Assembly (NCBI GenBank): GCA_023101885.1
Contig: JALPQD010000004.1
Coordinates: forward strand, 11,987,688-12,051,687
Direction: 5' to 3'
Source of the DNA: Typhlomys cinereus
Taxonomy: Eukaryota; Chordata; Mammalia; Rodentia; Platacanthomyidae
DNA length: 64,000 bases
A program made the position numbers and the translations under genes. Within the stretch, counting starts at the first letter, position 1. Every line of letters begins with the position of its first letter. This document shows, piece by piece, positions 31,019 through 42,678 of this stretch. Below the pieces are notes generated by a model. That model was not told the DNA's origin and searched no databases. It was given only the letters and a program-made list of their open reading frames with translations.

Positions 31019-31249
31019 GGGGGGGGGGAGGGAAGGAGAGAGAAAGAGAGAAGGATGGAGGGAAGAAAAGAGGGAGGGGAGGAAAAGGAGGAGGAAGAGA
31101 AGGAAGAAGAAAGAGAAAAGAAAAAAGAGAAAGGAAGGAAGGAAGGAAGGAAGGAAGGAAGGAAGGAAGGAAGGAAGGAAGGAAGGAAGGAAGGAAGGAA
31201 GGGAGGGAGGAAGAAAGGAAAGGAGGAAGGAAGGAAGTAGAAAAGCCAC
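31019..31249. repeat. polypurine tract with (GGAA)n core
   Basis: The plus strand is all purine from 31057 to 31237 (181 nt) and nearly so from 31019. The core at about 31132-31200 is a regular AAGG tetranucleotide array of about 17 units. Such mirror-type homopurine tracts can form triplex DNA, and GGAA arrays can bind ETS factors; neither is shown here. Confidence 0.9.
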
Positions 31250-32194
31250 CTGAGGTTCATAGGGGGAAGTGTCAGAATGACATCCTAAAACAGCATAAAG
31301 ATGCCAAGTCTGTGGACACTGAAAGCTGACGGTCCCAAGGTGAGCACGGAAGGAAGACAGAGGCCAGGATGACTGGAAAAGGGAAAAGCTTGGAGCTTGG
31401 AGAATCACAGAAGGCCCTAATCTGGAGGCCTGGCGGGCACAAGTGCCTGCTGAGACCAGGGATGCTCTACGAGGGCCCACATGAAAGCGGCCTGTCCCTC
31501 CAGACTTGCTGGGGCTTGATGCTATGACATGAGTTTGCTGCCAACACACCTGGGGCATGAGGGGGCTCAGTGCAATCATGGGGGCACAGCTGGCAGAGAG
31601 GATGGGAAAGGCTGGCAGAGGATCGTCTGTCTTCTCTCAACCCAACAGCTGGAGGGCAGAGACACAGGCGACCTATTTCACACATGCTGTGCTTAAAAGG
31701 GAACTTCGGCTTCGGGGAGACTACAGAGGTGCTTCCAAGTGTCCCAGACAGTTCCTCAGATGAGGACACCAAAGGCGGATCCTACCAAGAGCTCTTCCTG
31801 GGCTCTGCTCAGTGAAGCCAGGTGCCAGGGACATCTGCGCCGGGGCAGTGGCTCCGAGGGTAAGCCTACAGGTGCACAGAAGGCTCCTCATCGCCTAGAC
31901 ACTGTGCCTGACTCACCAGGACTCACCAGGACCCGGCTACAGAATAGCCTGCCTGCAACCTCAAGCAAACCATGGCTCCTTTTAGTACTTGCTTTGTTTA
32001 TCTGCAAGGCAGTACTACACCAGATGGTCCCATGGTCCCTCCTGACCCTCCACTGGGTAATTCCGGAGGAGGTACGATTGACCTCTAGCACATCCCCCAA
32101 AAGGCACAATGGCCCAGCTCCATGTCAGCTACAATCCTACAGAACCCACACTCCAGACAGAAAGCACCCAGACGCCTCCCTCCCCTACGCCAAC

Positions 32195-32350
32195 TGCTCA
32201 GCCTTGGTGTCATCAGGGCCTGACTTCACAAATAAGGAAACTGGTTTGCAGAGTTTAAGCTACTTGCTCAAACTCCCAGTGGGGAAATGCATAGCTGAGA
32301 TTCAAACAGAGCCTGCCTCGGCTCTTAATCCCCACACTCCGTGGCATTGG
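32195..32350 (-). mobile_element. MIR remnant
   Basis: TTCACAAATAAGGAAACTGG, ATGCATAGCTGAGATTCAAA and CACTCCGTGGCATTGG follow the reversed MIR. Confidence 0.6.
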
Positions 32351-32714
32351 CCACAGATAACCCCAACCCCACCAGGGCTGGAAACTGCCCTCATATCTTT
32401 ACACCTCCCACATTTCCTGGTACATAATGCTGGGGCTAATGCGCAGAGTAGTCAGGAGTAGACAGGTGTAGAGGGGAGCTGTGTGAATGCTGGGCATTTT
32501 CTGCCAATTGTCTAGCACTGTGATTAATGTTCTCATTGCCAACATCAGACCAGGGCCACTATCTGGGTTGTTTGTTTGCTTGAGTGTTCAAATTTATGTG
32601 AGTATACAAATATGAATGGGCACACATATGTGCACATGTGTGTGCATGTGGAAATCCGAAGTAACCCTGGGTGTCTTCTTCCGTCACTTTCCATTTATTA
32701 TTAAGGCAGGGTCT

Positions 32715-32900
32715 CTAGCCAGTGAGATGGCTCAGCTGGTAAAGACGTTTGCTGCCAAACCCGACAACCTAGATTCAGACCCCAAAACCAACTACCCCAC
32801 CTTGTCTTCTGATTTCCATATGTGCACTATGGCATGCACATGTCTACATATACCCACAGACAGACATACACCTGTATGTGCATGACCCCACACACAAATA
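32715..32900 (+). mobile_element. RSINE1-like SINE
   Basis: GTGAGATGGCTCAGCTGGTA, TTTGCTGCCAAACCCGACAA and CCATATGTGCACTATGGCAT match RSINE1. Confidence 0.7.
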
Positions 32901-32929
32901 ATTTTTAATAATTTTTATTTCGTGCATTT

Positions 32930-32967
<38 letters not shown>

Positions 32968-33197
32968 CAGAGGGCACTGTGTGTGTCTGTGAGGCCCAAG
33001 GGTGACTTTGGGAATCACCTTGAATTATTCTACCTCCTTTTTTGCTTTGGTCTGGTGTTTCTCAGGTTCTGCCTTTCAGGGCCAGAAATACAGGCCACTG
33101 CCATTTCCACCTGGTCTTTTCACGTGGGATTCGGGATCCAAGCTCAGGACCTTCTTCTGCTTGTGAGGTTTAATCCCTGAGCCGTAGATCCAACCCT
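32930..33197 (-). mobile_element. tRNA-headed SINE, older subfamily
   Basis: The reversed order is (GT)n at 32937-32966, CAGAGGGCACTGTGTGTG, AAGGGTGACTTTGGGAATCA, a body remnant, then the head ending CCCTGAGCCGTAGATCC. Confidence 0.75.
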
Positions 33198-33256
33198 TAG
33201 GTTTTGTTTTTGTTTTGTTTGGTGTTTGCTTGTTTGTATTAAGTAGGGTCTCTTAG

Positions 33257-33354
33257 GCTGGAGAGATGCCTCAGAGGTTAACACACACACACACACACAT
33301 ACACAGAGTAAATAAAATAGTTTTTTAAAAGATAAAATTTAATGCAGAAACAAA
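33257..33354 (+). mobile_element. internally deleted SINE with 16-bp TSD
   Basis: The first ~30 nt of the head (GCTGGAGAGATGCCTCAGAG) jump directly to (AC)n and an AATAAAATAG tail, so the B box and body are missing. The flanks AAGTAGGGTCTCTTAG (33241-33256) and AAGTAGAGTCTCTTAG (33355-33370) differ by one base and are the target-site duplication. The deletion lies inside one insertion. Confidence 0.8.
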
Positions 33355-33814
33355 AAGTAGAGTCTCTTAGGTGAACTCAGAGCCACCAATCAACTAGACT
33401 GAGTCACAGTCTGACCTGGGGATTCTTGTCTCTGCCTCCCAAATGCTGGCACTGCAGGTGGCCACATGCCCGTCCAGCTGTCATATGGGTTCATGGGATC
33501 TGAATTCTAGTACTCATATCTTCAAGGCGAGTGCCTTATCCATTGAGCCATCTCTCCAGCTCCACACACTCCTTTTACAACCACCCACAGGCACTGATCT
33601 GGTATCACGTGACAACTCTGGAAAACAGTAACAGGGATCTCTCCTGCATTCTCAGAGGGAAAAGTTGGGCTCTCCAAAGGCATGCACGATGGTGTCTGAT
33701 GGTGAACTCTGAGCCCACTCCTGCCTCCCTGCGCAGAGCTGGGCCCCCTCCCATGCTCTCGCCTGGCCAAGCCGGCTGACCATGGGCCTTGTGACAACAG
33801 CAGCATATCTGAGG

Positions 33815-34035
33815 GCTCACGCTGAGCCAGTACTTCAAATGTCATCTCAGTTGACCACCTGACACCATGAGCTAGTGCAGCTACTGCTCTCATTGTGCAA
33901 ATGCGATGCTACGCCTCAGCAAGATGAGTTGTCGTGCCCACAGTCACTAGGCTCAAAGGACCGGAAATGGCCTTGACACCCAGACTGAAAGGCTCTGGAG
34001 CCTGCAGCCTAAACCTCTGTGCTACCCAGTTGTCT
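33815..34035 (-). mobile_element. MIR element
   Basis: CATTGTGCAAATGCGATGCT, CCACAGTCACTAGGCTCAAA and AACCTCTGTGCTACCCAG follow the reversed MIR order. Confidence 0.6.
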
Positions 34036-34689
34036 GGAGGCTCAAGCAGTAACTGAAAGGGGACAAGGTCAGACACAGCAAGGAGGGTGTGTACCCAGCA
34101 GGGCATGGCAAGAAGACAGTAACAGGAGGACAAACAGAGTTCATGGGAAGTCACAAGAAGGAGGGTGATGTGACATGCTGTCTGGGCACAAGGCCAGGAG
34201 TCTGCAAGGGACATGAGAACAGAAGACAGTGAAGACATGGGAGGGAGAGGGCTTGTGAGACCTTGGTCAAGTGCCTTGCTCTCTCCGGACCTCATTTATC
34301 CAGCTGCAAAGGAGAGTCCCTGGAGTGTCTCCAAAGAATGCATCCTCCCCAGCATTCCCATCCCTAAGGACCCTTGGACCCTGGGAAAACAACAAGCACT
34401 GCCCAGTGACACCCTGGCCACAAGCCCCAGGGTCAGTAAAATGTCCTTGACTGTCCTGGCATAGATCAACTGCTAGAAAATGCTTGCAAAAGCACAGGGT
34501 TTAGCTGGCATGCCCAGACCAGTGAAGTGTGGGTCCTTAGGGGGCCACATTCCATTCATTGTCAACCTCTTCAAGGCTCCCCTGGAGGAGACAGCAACCT
34601 GCCCAGACCCACACCAGGCGCCAAGACCACATCCAAGTGCCCAGAGGAATGCCACTCCAGTTCAGTCTTCTCTGCCAGCCCTAACTTTT

Positions 34690-34815
34690 TTTTTTTTTTT
34701 GAGACAAGGTGGTCTTGTTAGATAGTCCCATTAGGTTATATACAGTTAGTCTTGAGTCAATCCCCCTGCCTCTGCCTCTCAAGTCCTGGGATTACAGGTG
34801 TACCAGCTTGCCCGG
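34690..34815 (-). mobile_element. B1 SINE
   Basis: T-run, GAGACAAGGTGGTCTTG, CTGCCTCTGCCTCTCAAGTC and CTGGGATTACAGGTG are the reversed B1. Confidence 0.75.
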
Positions 34816-34844
34816 CTCCTGTTACTTTTCATTTGTTTAATTTT

Positions 34845-34978
34845 TCTTGGGGCAGAGGTTTGCGGTGTTGCTATGGTGCCCACATTGGTCTCGAATTCCT
34901 AGGATCAAGCAGTCTTCCTGCCTTAGCCTATAGAACAGCTGAGACTACGGGCATGCTTCACTGCACCTGGCCCAACAG
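34845..34978 (-). mobile_element. B1-like SINE, second copy
   Basis: TCTCGAATTCCTAGGATCAA, TCCTGCCTTAGCC and GAGACTACGGGCATGC are an older reversed B1/7SL-type monomer beside the previous copy. Confidence 0.65.
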
Positions 34979-35439
34979 CCCGGTACACCCCATCAAGTTC
35001 CCTCTGAGCCCCCGCTCACATCTCCCTAAGGTTGCCATTGGATACAGAGATAGCAGCTATCACCAAGTCAACAAAGACTCACAGCTAGCAAAGGGGCAGA
35101 GGTCCACTGGGGTCAGCCCTGTTCTCATTCTGAAGGTATAAGGGAACAGTCTTACTAAGACACTGAGCAAGGGACTTGGGAGCAGAAAGTGACAGATACC
35201 AAGGGAAGCCTGGTAATACCTTACTAGTGCCTTGTTCTCGCTAGACCTCAATTTATCCAGCTGCTAAGGGAAGTCTCTGTAATATCTCCAGTTCCGTTCA
35301 GCTCTGATTTAGCAACCCCATCAAGCCTCATGCAAATACACTCCTGCTCAAAAAACCTCCAGCAGCTCCACCTACTCCGCAAAGCCTCTTAACCTGATGG
35401 ACCCCAGAGATCACTGCTCCTTTACTAACTGAGTGGGGT

Positions 35440-35560
35440 ACATCAGACCACTTTCATAGATGAGAAAAGAAGAGGTTCAGAGAGGTTATGCTACTTGCCA
35501 AGCAACAAAGGAAGAACTGATTCACTCTCATACCTACCTGACTGGAGCCCAAGATTCGTG
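35440..35560 (-). mobile_element. MIR remnant
   Basis: TTCATAGATGAGAAAAGAAG and GAGGTTATGCTACTTGCCAA are the reversed MIR core. Confidence 0.6.
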
Positions 35561-35689
35561 TCTTGTTTTGCTTTGTTTGTTTGTTTGGGGTTGTCTGTTT
35601 GGGGTGTACAGCGATAGATGGAGTTGTGTGGTGGTAGTGGCAGTGGATGGGCTGCTTGGCAGGCGTAAGTGTGGCACATATGCGTGTGT

Positions 35690-35965
35690 TTGCACATGCC
35701 TGTGCCCCAGAGGAAGGCCTCGCTCTCACCTGTTCATCAGAGGATTCCTCCCTGAACCTGGAACTCTACTGTAGGTATCTTTTTTTAAGTCATCAAGCCC
35801 CAGAGTCTGCCATGTCGACCCTTCTTGGTGCTGGGGATACAAGCGAGCACGGGACACACAGTTTCTTACACTCCAGTCCCCACGTTTCTTACATGGGTTC
35901 TGGGATCCAGACTCCAGTCCTCAACGTTTGCCCGGCTAACTGCTGAGCCGTCTCTCCCGCTCCTC
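35690..35965 (-). mobile_element. B4-type SINE, reversed and diverged
   Basis: CAGACTCCAGTCCTCAACGT followed by GCTAACTGCTGAGCCGTCTC is the reversed head of a B2/B4-type SINE. Confidence 0.5.
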
Positions 35966-36739
35966 CTGTTTATTGAGGAAAGGTCTCATTGTAGCCAAAG
36001 CTGGCCTTGAACCCGAAGACCGACCCCGAGCTTCTGCTCCCTCTTGCCTCCACTTCCCAAGGGCTAAAATTACAAGTGAGCGCCACCATGCTTTATTTAT
36101 GTGGTACTGAGGATCAAAATCAGGACTGTGCGTCTAAGGCACGCTTCTGACTGAGATACACATCGCAGTTCTATGCCCACATTCTTAAGCACTGTGGTAC
36201 ACCATCTCTTCAAATGTTCCTTGCTACCCCCCAGAACTCTGAACCAGGACAATACTGCTATGTACAGGAGGGTAAACCAAGAAAAACTGCCATGTTCAGG
36301 AGGGCACAACAAGGCGGAGCGCTCTGGTGACAGCGCAGCCCTAAGGTCTGAGAGCTCCAGCTTCCCCTTCCAGCTGCTCCAGGCCCACTAGAAACTAAAC
36401 TCCATATTTGAGGCATGCCAGTAGGAGAGGCTATATTACTTGCGTGAGACCACCATCAGGATAGGGTTCTCTCCGTAGGAAGGAAGGGGAGAAGGGAAAG
36501 GCAGGAGCTGAGACATTTGTCTCACAGGGCAGACTCTCAGAGCTGGGGAGTCCCTGCAGGACATGCCTCATACCCCCACAGCATGAAGGTCCCAGGGATA
36601 ATCCTCCGCATGTGCGCCACCCTAACACAGCTGACCAGAAGTAGACATCTCTCCCCAAAGCTGCCTGTCCCCAGCCTTTTCTAGGTCAGTAGTAGCGGCG
36701 CTGTCCTTCCACTTTCTCCGGCCAGCAACACTCTCTTCT

Positions 36740-37412
36740 CACACTTCGAATCTAATCCTTCTGCAAATCCACCCTGCAAGATAAATCTGGAATCCACCCC
36801 TGTTACCCCCATCCTTCCGATCACTGACCCACCATCCTTCCTCATCCGGTGGCTCTGAGCACGTCAGGCTGCATCTCCTGCCACTCCCAGTCCACTCTTC
36901 ATATAGTAGCCACATGATACCTCTGCTAGAGGGTTAAGTGGGTCAGTCCTCAGAGACAGGTAGGCCTCCAGTGGCTTCCTCTTAGCTCTGACTTAAATGG
37001 TAAAGTCCTTCCTTTGAGGCAAAGCCCTCCACTTGATCTCCCACCTTCCAGTGGTCCAGCTGCCCAACCTCCTTCCTGCTCCTCACACCCCTGTGCCACC
37101 TGCACAGAGCTTTGGCATGGTGCTCTCTCCGCCTGGCAAGCTCCTCCCTAGACTTCCCCCAAGGCCGTGCCTTCCTGAGACATGCACTCCCTGTGGCACA
37201 AGCCCTCCAGTCATATCTGTTTTCCCAAACTCGGTTTTGTTCCTGTCCCAGGCACTTCTTGCCACTTGGCACATACACTGTGCTTGCTGGTTCTATCCAC
37301 AGTGGGGGCCTGATAAAGCAGACTTGGCCTGTTCTATGTACTGCTGTGTCACAGTTCCTAGAAGCAGCCTGAAATGAAGTAGACACTTCATTATATAATG
37401 TGTTGAATATGA
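36740..37412 (+). mobile_element. L2 LINE 3' fragment, long
   Basis: The order CCAGTGGCTTCCTCTTAGC, CCTCCACTTGATCTCCCACC, TCTCCGCCTGGCAAGCTCC, ACTGCTGTGTCACAG and TAATGTGTTGAATATGAC follows the L2 3' end. A minus-strand open frame across it is spurious. Confidence 0.6.
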
Positions 37413-38371
37413 CTATTGCCTCCCTCAGGCTACATACCTTCCTGCCTAGGATCCCCTGAGGGCTATAACCACACCTGAGCCAACAAAACCCCTGAGGTAT
37501 CACATGACCAGTTCTAGCATGGTGACCGCTCAGACGGATGGGCACAGCAATCCATCTCTCTGCATGGTACATTTGGCTCCTTGGCAGAACCTTTGGGTCC
37601 TGACACCTGGTTACTAGAGGAAGCCTGAATGAAGCTACGACTGACCTCCCTACGGCCTAGCAGCGCTGCCCAATGCTCCCGGTGGGAGTAGGTGGAAGGA
37701 AGCCAGGTCCTCCCCTGCCCTTTTCCTTCTGTCAGCAGGACGACTGTCAGAAAGAAGCTTTGTTCTCATAAGAAAGAGCAAGAAGCCGGTGCAGGCACCC
37801 AGTCAGCTAGTCCATCGGACACAGGGCAAGGGAAACCCAAAAAGCAGGATGGAGGATGTTGGAGGGTCATCTGCACACCCGGCCAGTTCCAAGCCTCCAG
37901 CCGCTGTAGTCGTGCACAGTCTCCCAGACCTTGGCATTCTTCTCTTAGAGAATCACAGGATTGTCCAAGCCGAGTGATCTGCCATTAACCCTGCAATGGG
38001 AGGCAGGGACTTGCCTAGGAGAGTCGAAAGAACTGAAGCTCTAGCCCAGGTTTTCACATATTCAACCCTATCATTTGGAGAGTCTCCTCCCTCTACACAC
38101 CTCAGTTTACTCGCCTATAAATGCCAAATTCAGGTTTGCATGTAATGGCTTAGTCTCTGCACCACTAAACCCACACAGGTCAAGTTGTTCCTGTGAGGCC
38201 CGAAAGAAGAGACCTAGCACCTGCTCCATTTCCTCCCCTTCTGAACCCAAGAACCCCCCTCTCTCTAGCACACCCCTCTCCTGAGCTGCTTAGGAATATA
38301 AGAGAAGGCTCCCTGAATGTTATGCTCCCCACTGCACTCCTACACTGGCACCACCAGTTTAAGAAGCAGTG

Positions 38372-38530
38372 GGGAGCTTGATAGAGTGGCTCATGCCTGT
38401 AATCCCAGCACTGGGCGCCTGAGGCAGGAGGATCACTATGAATTTGAGGCCATAGTATCCTTACTGGGCCACACTGTGAGTTCCAAGATAGCCTGGCCTA
38501 CAGACCTTGTCTCAAAAAACAAAAAGGGGA
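38372..38530 (+). mobile_element. B1-like SINE
   Basis: GCTCATGCCTGTAATCCCAG, GAGGCAGGAGGATCACTATG and CTTGTCTCAAAAAAC match an old B1 monomer. Confidence 0.75.
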
Positions 38531-38639
38531 AAACGTTTGAAAATAACCAAAGTATTTTATATGCATACATGACACTCACAGCAGGCAGGGATGTGCCTCT
38601 GCCACCCTCTTCCCACAGGAAGCAATTTTTTAACTTACT

Positions 38640-38910
38640 TGTATGTGTGAGAGTGTGTGTGCATACATGCATGTGTGCCTGTGTGGTATATGTGCACATG
38701 CGAACAGGTATCTTTCTATCACTTTCTACCTATCCTCTGAAGCTAGACCACCTTTCGAACCCGGGACTTCATCTAGGCTACTCGGGAAGCCAACAAGTCC
38801 AGTGGTCCTCCTGCCTCTAACCCGTGAGGCTTGTTATGTAGGTATGCGGATTTAAACTCTAGTCCTCCTGCTTATGGAGAAAATACTCTTAACCTCTGAG
38901 CCGTGTCTCC
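38640..38910 (-). mobile_element. B2/B4-superfamily SINE, reversed
   Basis: GTGTGTGTGCATACATGC, then TCTTAACCTCTGAGCCGTGT and CTCCAGCT are the reversed tail and head. Confidence 0.55.
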
Positions 38911-38912
38911 AG

Positions 38913-38964
<52 letters not shown>
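38913..38964. repeat. (AC)26 microsatellite
   Basis: A pure AC tract next to the reversed SINE head. Confidence 0.95.
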
Positions 38965-38966
<2 letters not shown>

Positions 38967-40244
38967 TATTTATTATGTTCCTGATGTGTGTGCACAGTCT
39001 AAGCCTCAGCACAAGCTTCTCAGAATACAGATATAATCAGTCCCCACCCCCACCAAGCAGCCACAGGAGCTAGGCAGGCAGTACGCCACCAAGCAGGACA
39101 GGTTCACAAATCAGGTACCTCTGGGACCAGGAAGATTATGTAAGTACATGAAGTAACTAGCAGGGGACAGTGCAGAGCACACGTCTTATCTGCAGCCCTG
39201 ATCACTACAGAATGAGAATAAAAGACTGGAGCTTTTCAATCTTCCAATTCAGGGGTTAGGGGGAGCCAAGGTCTCATATAAGCAAGACTCACCTGGAATT
39301 TCTGATCCTCCCACCTCTCCTTCCCAAGTGCTGGATTAAGGGCATATCCCCCCCCCCTGCTCAGTTCAATCTTCCAATTTTTGAAATAAAACCAGAAGTC
39401 TGAACATAAAATCTCCTGTTGACAATTGGCTCAATATTTGGCGTGAACCAAATAAAATCTGCCCATAGGGCGGATGTGGCCTGCCAGCTTGTAACCTCTG
39501 TTTTCTTAAAAGGGACAGAGAACACAATATAGAGTCCAGCAGAGACTCACTTCCCTGAGATTCAGGTAACCAGGGTAGGCTGCTGGCCCGGGAGAGGAGC
39601 TATGGATGCTGGGCTGCAAGGATGGGAGTTGGGGGAAGAGGATCTTGAGAGGAATTTTAGGGAGGGAGTGGGGTACAGGAAACAGGAACCTTCTAGCTCG
39701 ACAGGGTGGCAGGCCAGACCAGGGGCCCAAGCCCCACAGGTAACTAGTCTAGCCATTCCCAAAAATATCTCAGATGCCCATCACAATCTCAAAAGCAAGC
39801 AAAGAAACAGGCTGTGTTCTGCTCTGGGTGATGGGAGGAGGGGCTACCCGCCTAGCAAGCCTTCGGCCTAAATCAATCGGTGACAGAACAGTAGAATAGC
39901 AGGGGTCCGATTTCAGACCTGCAGCTTGAGGAAGCCAGCTAACAGTTCCGTAGAGGGGACAGAAAGCAAGAGACAATGGAGAAATAAAACGAGGTAGAGA
40001 ATTGTGTCCTGCCTGGCCAGGCCTGCCTGTTACATAACCTGCCCCAGGACAAAGCCAGAGAGGGCCTGACCAGGGAGTTCCAGAATGCAGAGAGGGCTTT
40101 CCTTCCCTCCCTGCCCACCCATGCTCTGCAACCTTGCTCTGAGGTCCCAGGAGCCGACAACCTGCAGGACCTGGGAGGAGACAGCTAGACTCAGAGGCAC
40201 TTAAGAGAATCACATCTCGAATCAGCACCAGGGCTGTGACCAGC

Positions 40245-40420
40245 TCGGGTAACAAACTCCTACCAAGTGACAGCTTTGTACCAGACAGTGGGTAAGCCCT
40301 TTACACGCACTGTCTGACTGAAGAGATAAATATCTTTATATCATCACTTTTTACACAAGAAACCTGATGCACAAAGTAACTTACCCAAGGTGTTACAGTT
40401 CCTGAGTGGAAGAGCTGCCT
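40245..40420 (-). mobile_element. MIR element
   Basis: CAGTGGGTAAGCCCTTTACA, then ACAAAGTAACTTACCCAAGG and TGAGTGGAAGAGCTGCC are the reversed MIR. Confidence 0.65.
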
Positions 40421-41904
40421 TGGAGCCAGAGAGCCGCCTCAGACTGACAGGACTCTTTCTTAAGAAAAACAATATATAGATAGGCCTCTAAAATGCTGCA
40501 TCTGACTCTTGGGGGTCCACAGACCCCTGCCCTGGGAATAACAGGTGAGTCATGACCACAGACAGAAGACAAGGCAGCAGAGGGAGAAGAAACCATGCCT
40601 CGGCCTTCTAGGTCCCTCGAATCTGCAGAAGCAGAGCCCCTCATCCACGGGCGTGGGCACGATCAGGGCTCAGGCCTAGTCATCTCTCGGGACTGGGAGA
40701 ACAGAATGAATCATGACACACAATGGCCGGAGCCTGTACCCACTGGGTATGACTCACAGCTCACAGCTGCTGGGACAGACGTGCACAGCTGGGTCCAACA
40801 TCTGGATGGGTGGTTTCACCAGGTACTCCAAGTCTTCTCACCACACTGAGCCCACGTCACTGAGGACCATACCTGGCCGTACCCACTTCCACTTAGCGAG
40901 AGGTCAGAAAGTGGCACGGCTTCCAGTGCAGCTACTCTGCCACCTCCCTTGGTGACTTCAGACAGCTTCTCCCACTTTTCAGCCTCCCTGACACCAATTA
41001 TAAGGTGGGAAGGTTCCCCTATAGAGTCTTGCCCAACTCCAGAACCCTGCACCCATAAACAACAGGCCTAACAACTTCACCGAAGTCTAGATCCTACCTT
41101 CAGAAAGTTACATAAACATCCTTCAGAGAAACAAAAGTCAAACTGGCAGACTCAACCTTTTTAAAGGCTGTCGAGAAACCCTTTTTATAGTCCAGCTTCC
41201 CCCATCCTACTTCCATTGTTCCAAATATCCTCTCAGGACCTAGAAAATACATTTGGTTTCCGTCTAGGGTTTGGGCTTCTTGGTGTTCTTCCTTGTGGAA
41301 ACTGCCCCACCCCTTCTTGGCAGTCTTATTGTAGGGCACCCCCATCTGTCTTCCCAACATGGCCTTGGGCCGCCCTGAAGATAAAACTATCCAGCCTGCC
41401 AAGACAGGGCAGGATGAGCCAGTTGGGGGGAATCCTTCCACGGTTGGAACAGAGATGATCTGGCTTCTGGTCCCAGTAACGACTGTCACCCTGCCTGGGT
41501 GAACCCCTGCGGCTGTTTGTGCCTTCGTCTCAAAGGGTCCTACACCACTAGACAAGTCAAGGACTCCTAGGACGTATCTTGGGGACACAGGCAGGAAAGA
41601 CCAGCAGCGTGGCTGGGAGACTCTGATCTCATCCCTCCCACGGCTCCTGCCAGAACCAAGTGAGGGCCACTTTTAGCTCCCTGATTTGACCTCTGGCCTA
41701 CCATAGGACCCTGAGTTCAGGTGCAGTGTCTGCAGTGCAGGTTCTAACTTAGAGGCAGGAGCCTGAATCACTCATTTAACAGAACAGATGCACTCGGAAC
41801 ATCTTTGGAAACGCTTTAGAAAAGTATGCTGCACAAACGCTTCAAAACAACCCCGACCCCGAGACCCCAAGCACCTCTGCAGAGTGCTGCAGAATTCCCT
41901 ATGT

Positions 41905-42048
41905 GCATCAGGCACGGTGGTACACACCTTCATCCTCGCCACTCGGGAAGTGGAGGCAGGAGGATCAGTTTACGTTCAGCTTTAGTTACACAGTAAGCAG
42001 GAGGCTAGACTGGACTGCATAATACCTTGTCTCGAAACACAAAAACCC
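41905..42048 (+). mobile_element. B1 SINE
   Basis: GGCACGGTGGTACACACCTT, GTGGAGGCAGGAGGATCAG and CTTGTCTCGAAACAC are B1 features. Confidence 0.75.
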
Positions 42049-42050
42049 AG

Positions 42051-42260
42051 GCTAGCAAGATGGCTCGGTGAGTAAAGAGCTTGCACAAGCCTAGCAACCA
42101 GAGTTTCATCCCCAGGATCTATATAAAAGTAAAGAACAAACTCCGCAAAGACGTTCTCTAACCTCCACGTGTGCACCATGGCATGCACACATACATACAC
42201 ACACACACACACACACATGCACGCGCAACACACACTAATAATAATAATAATAAAATCAAA
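42051..42260 (+). mobile_element. RSINE1-like SINE
   Basis: GGCTAGCAAGATGGCTCGGT, GAACAAACTCCGCAAAGACG and CACCATGGCATGCACACA are followed by an AATAATAAT tail. Confidence 0.7.
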
Positions 42261-42285
42261 ATAAAAAATAAAAAACAAAAACTCA

Positions 42286-42632
42286 GGCTGGAGGAGAGTT
42301 TTTGGCTCAATCAATAAAAGTGCTTGCTTGCTTCATAATCATGAGGAACAGAGTTCGATTCCTAGCACCCATACAAAAGACCAGGTGTGGCTGTCCGAGC
42401 CTATAATTCAAGTGCTGGGGAATCTGGAGAAAAGGACAATCTCTGGAGTTTACTGGCCAGACTCAAAAAATAAAGTAGGAAAGGCCAAGTGCAAACAGCA
42501 ACGGCCTACGCTTCTGGCCCTGGCGGGTAGAGCCTGAGAAATCCCAGAGTAAAACAAAAAAGAGGTAGAACCAATCTAAGATGATTCCTGAAGTCACTTT
42601 TGGTCCTCCACAGGGACATAAAGAGTCCTCTG

Positions 42633-42676
<44 letters not shown>
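42286..42676 (+). mobile_element. composite SINE: B4-type head region plus older tRNA-SINE body
   Basis: A B2/B4-type head with a B1-like middle (42286-42470) runs into the body typical of the local SINE family (GGCCCTGGCGGGTAGAGCC, CAATCTAAGATGATTCCTGA) and an AC tract at 42635-42675. Either a second insertion or a template switch could explain it. Confidence 0.6.

Positions 42677-42678
<2 letters not shown>

Noticed and set aside
31132..31200. Regular GGAA array as a CRISPR-like repeat array
   Set aside because: No spacers; it is a tetranucleotide microsatellite in a mammalian genome.
31739..32461. 240-residue plus-strand frame in intron 1
   Set aside because: Its end crosses a MIR remnant. 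Low-complexity Pro/Ser/Leu composition and no recognisable family suggest chance.
36982..37572. 196-residue minus-strand frame
   Set aside because: Mostly antisense to an L2 fragment; no similarity to any protein I recognise.
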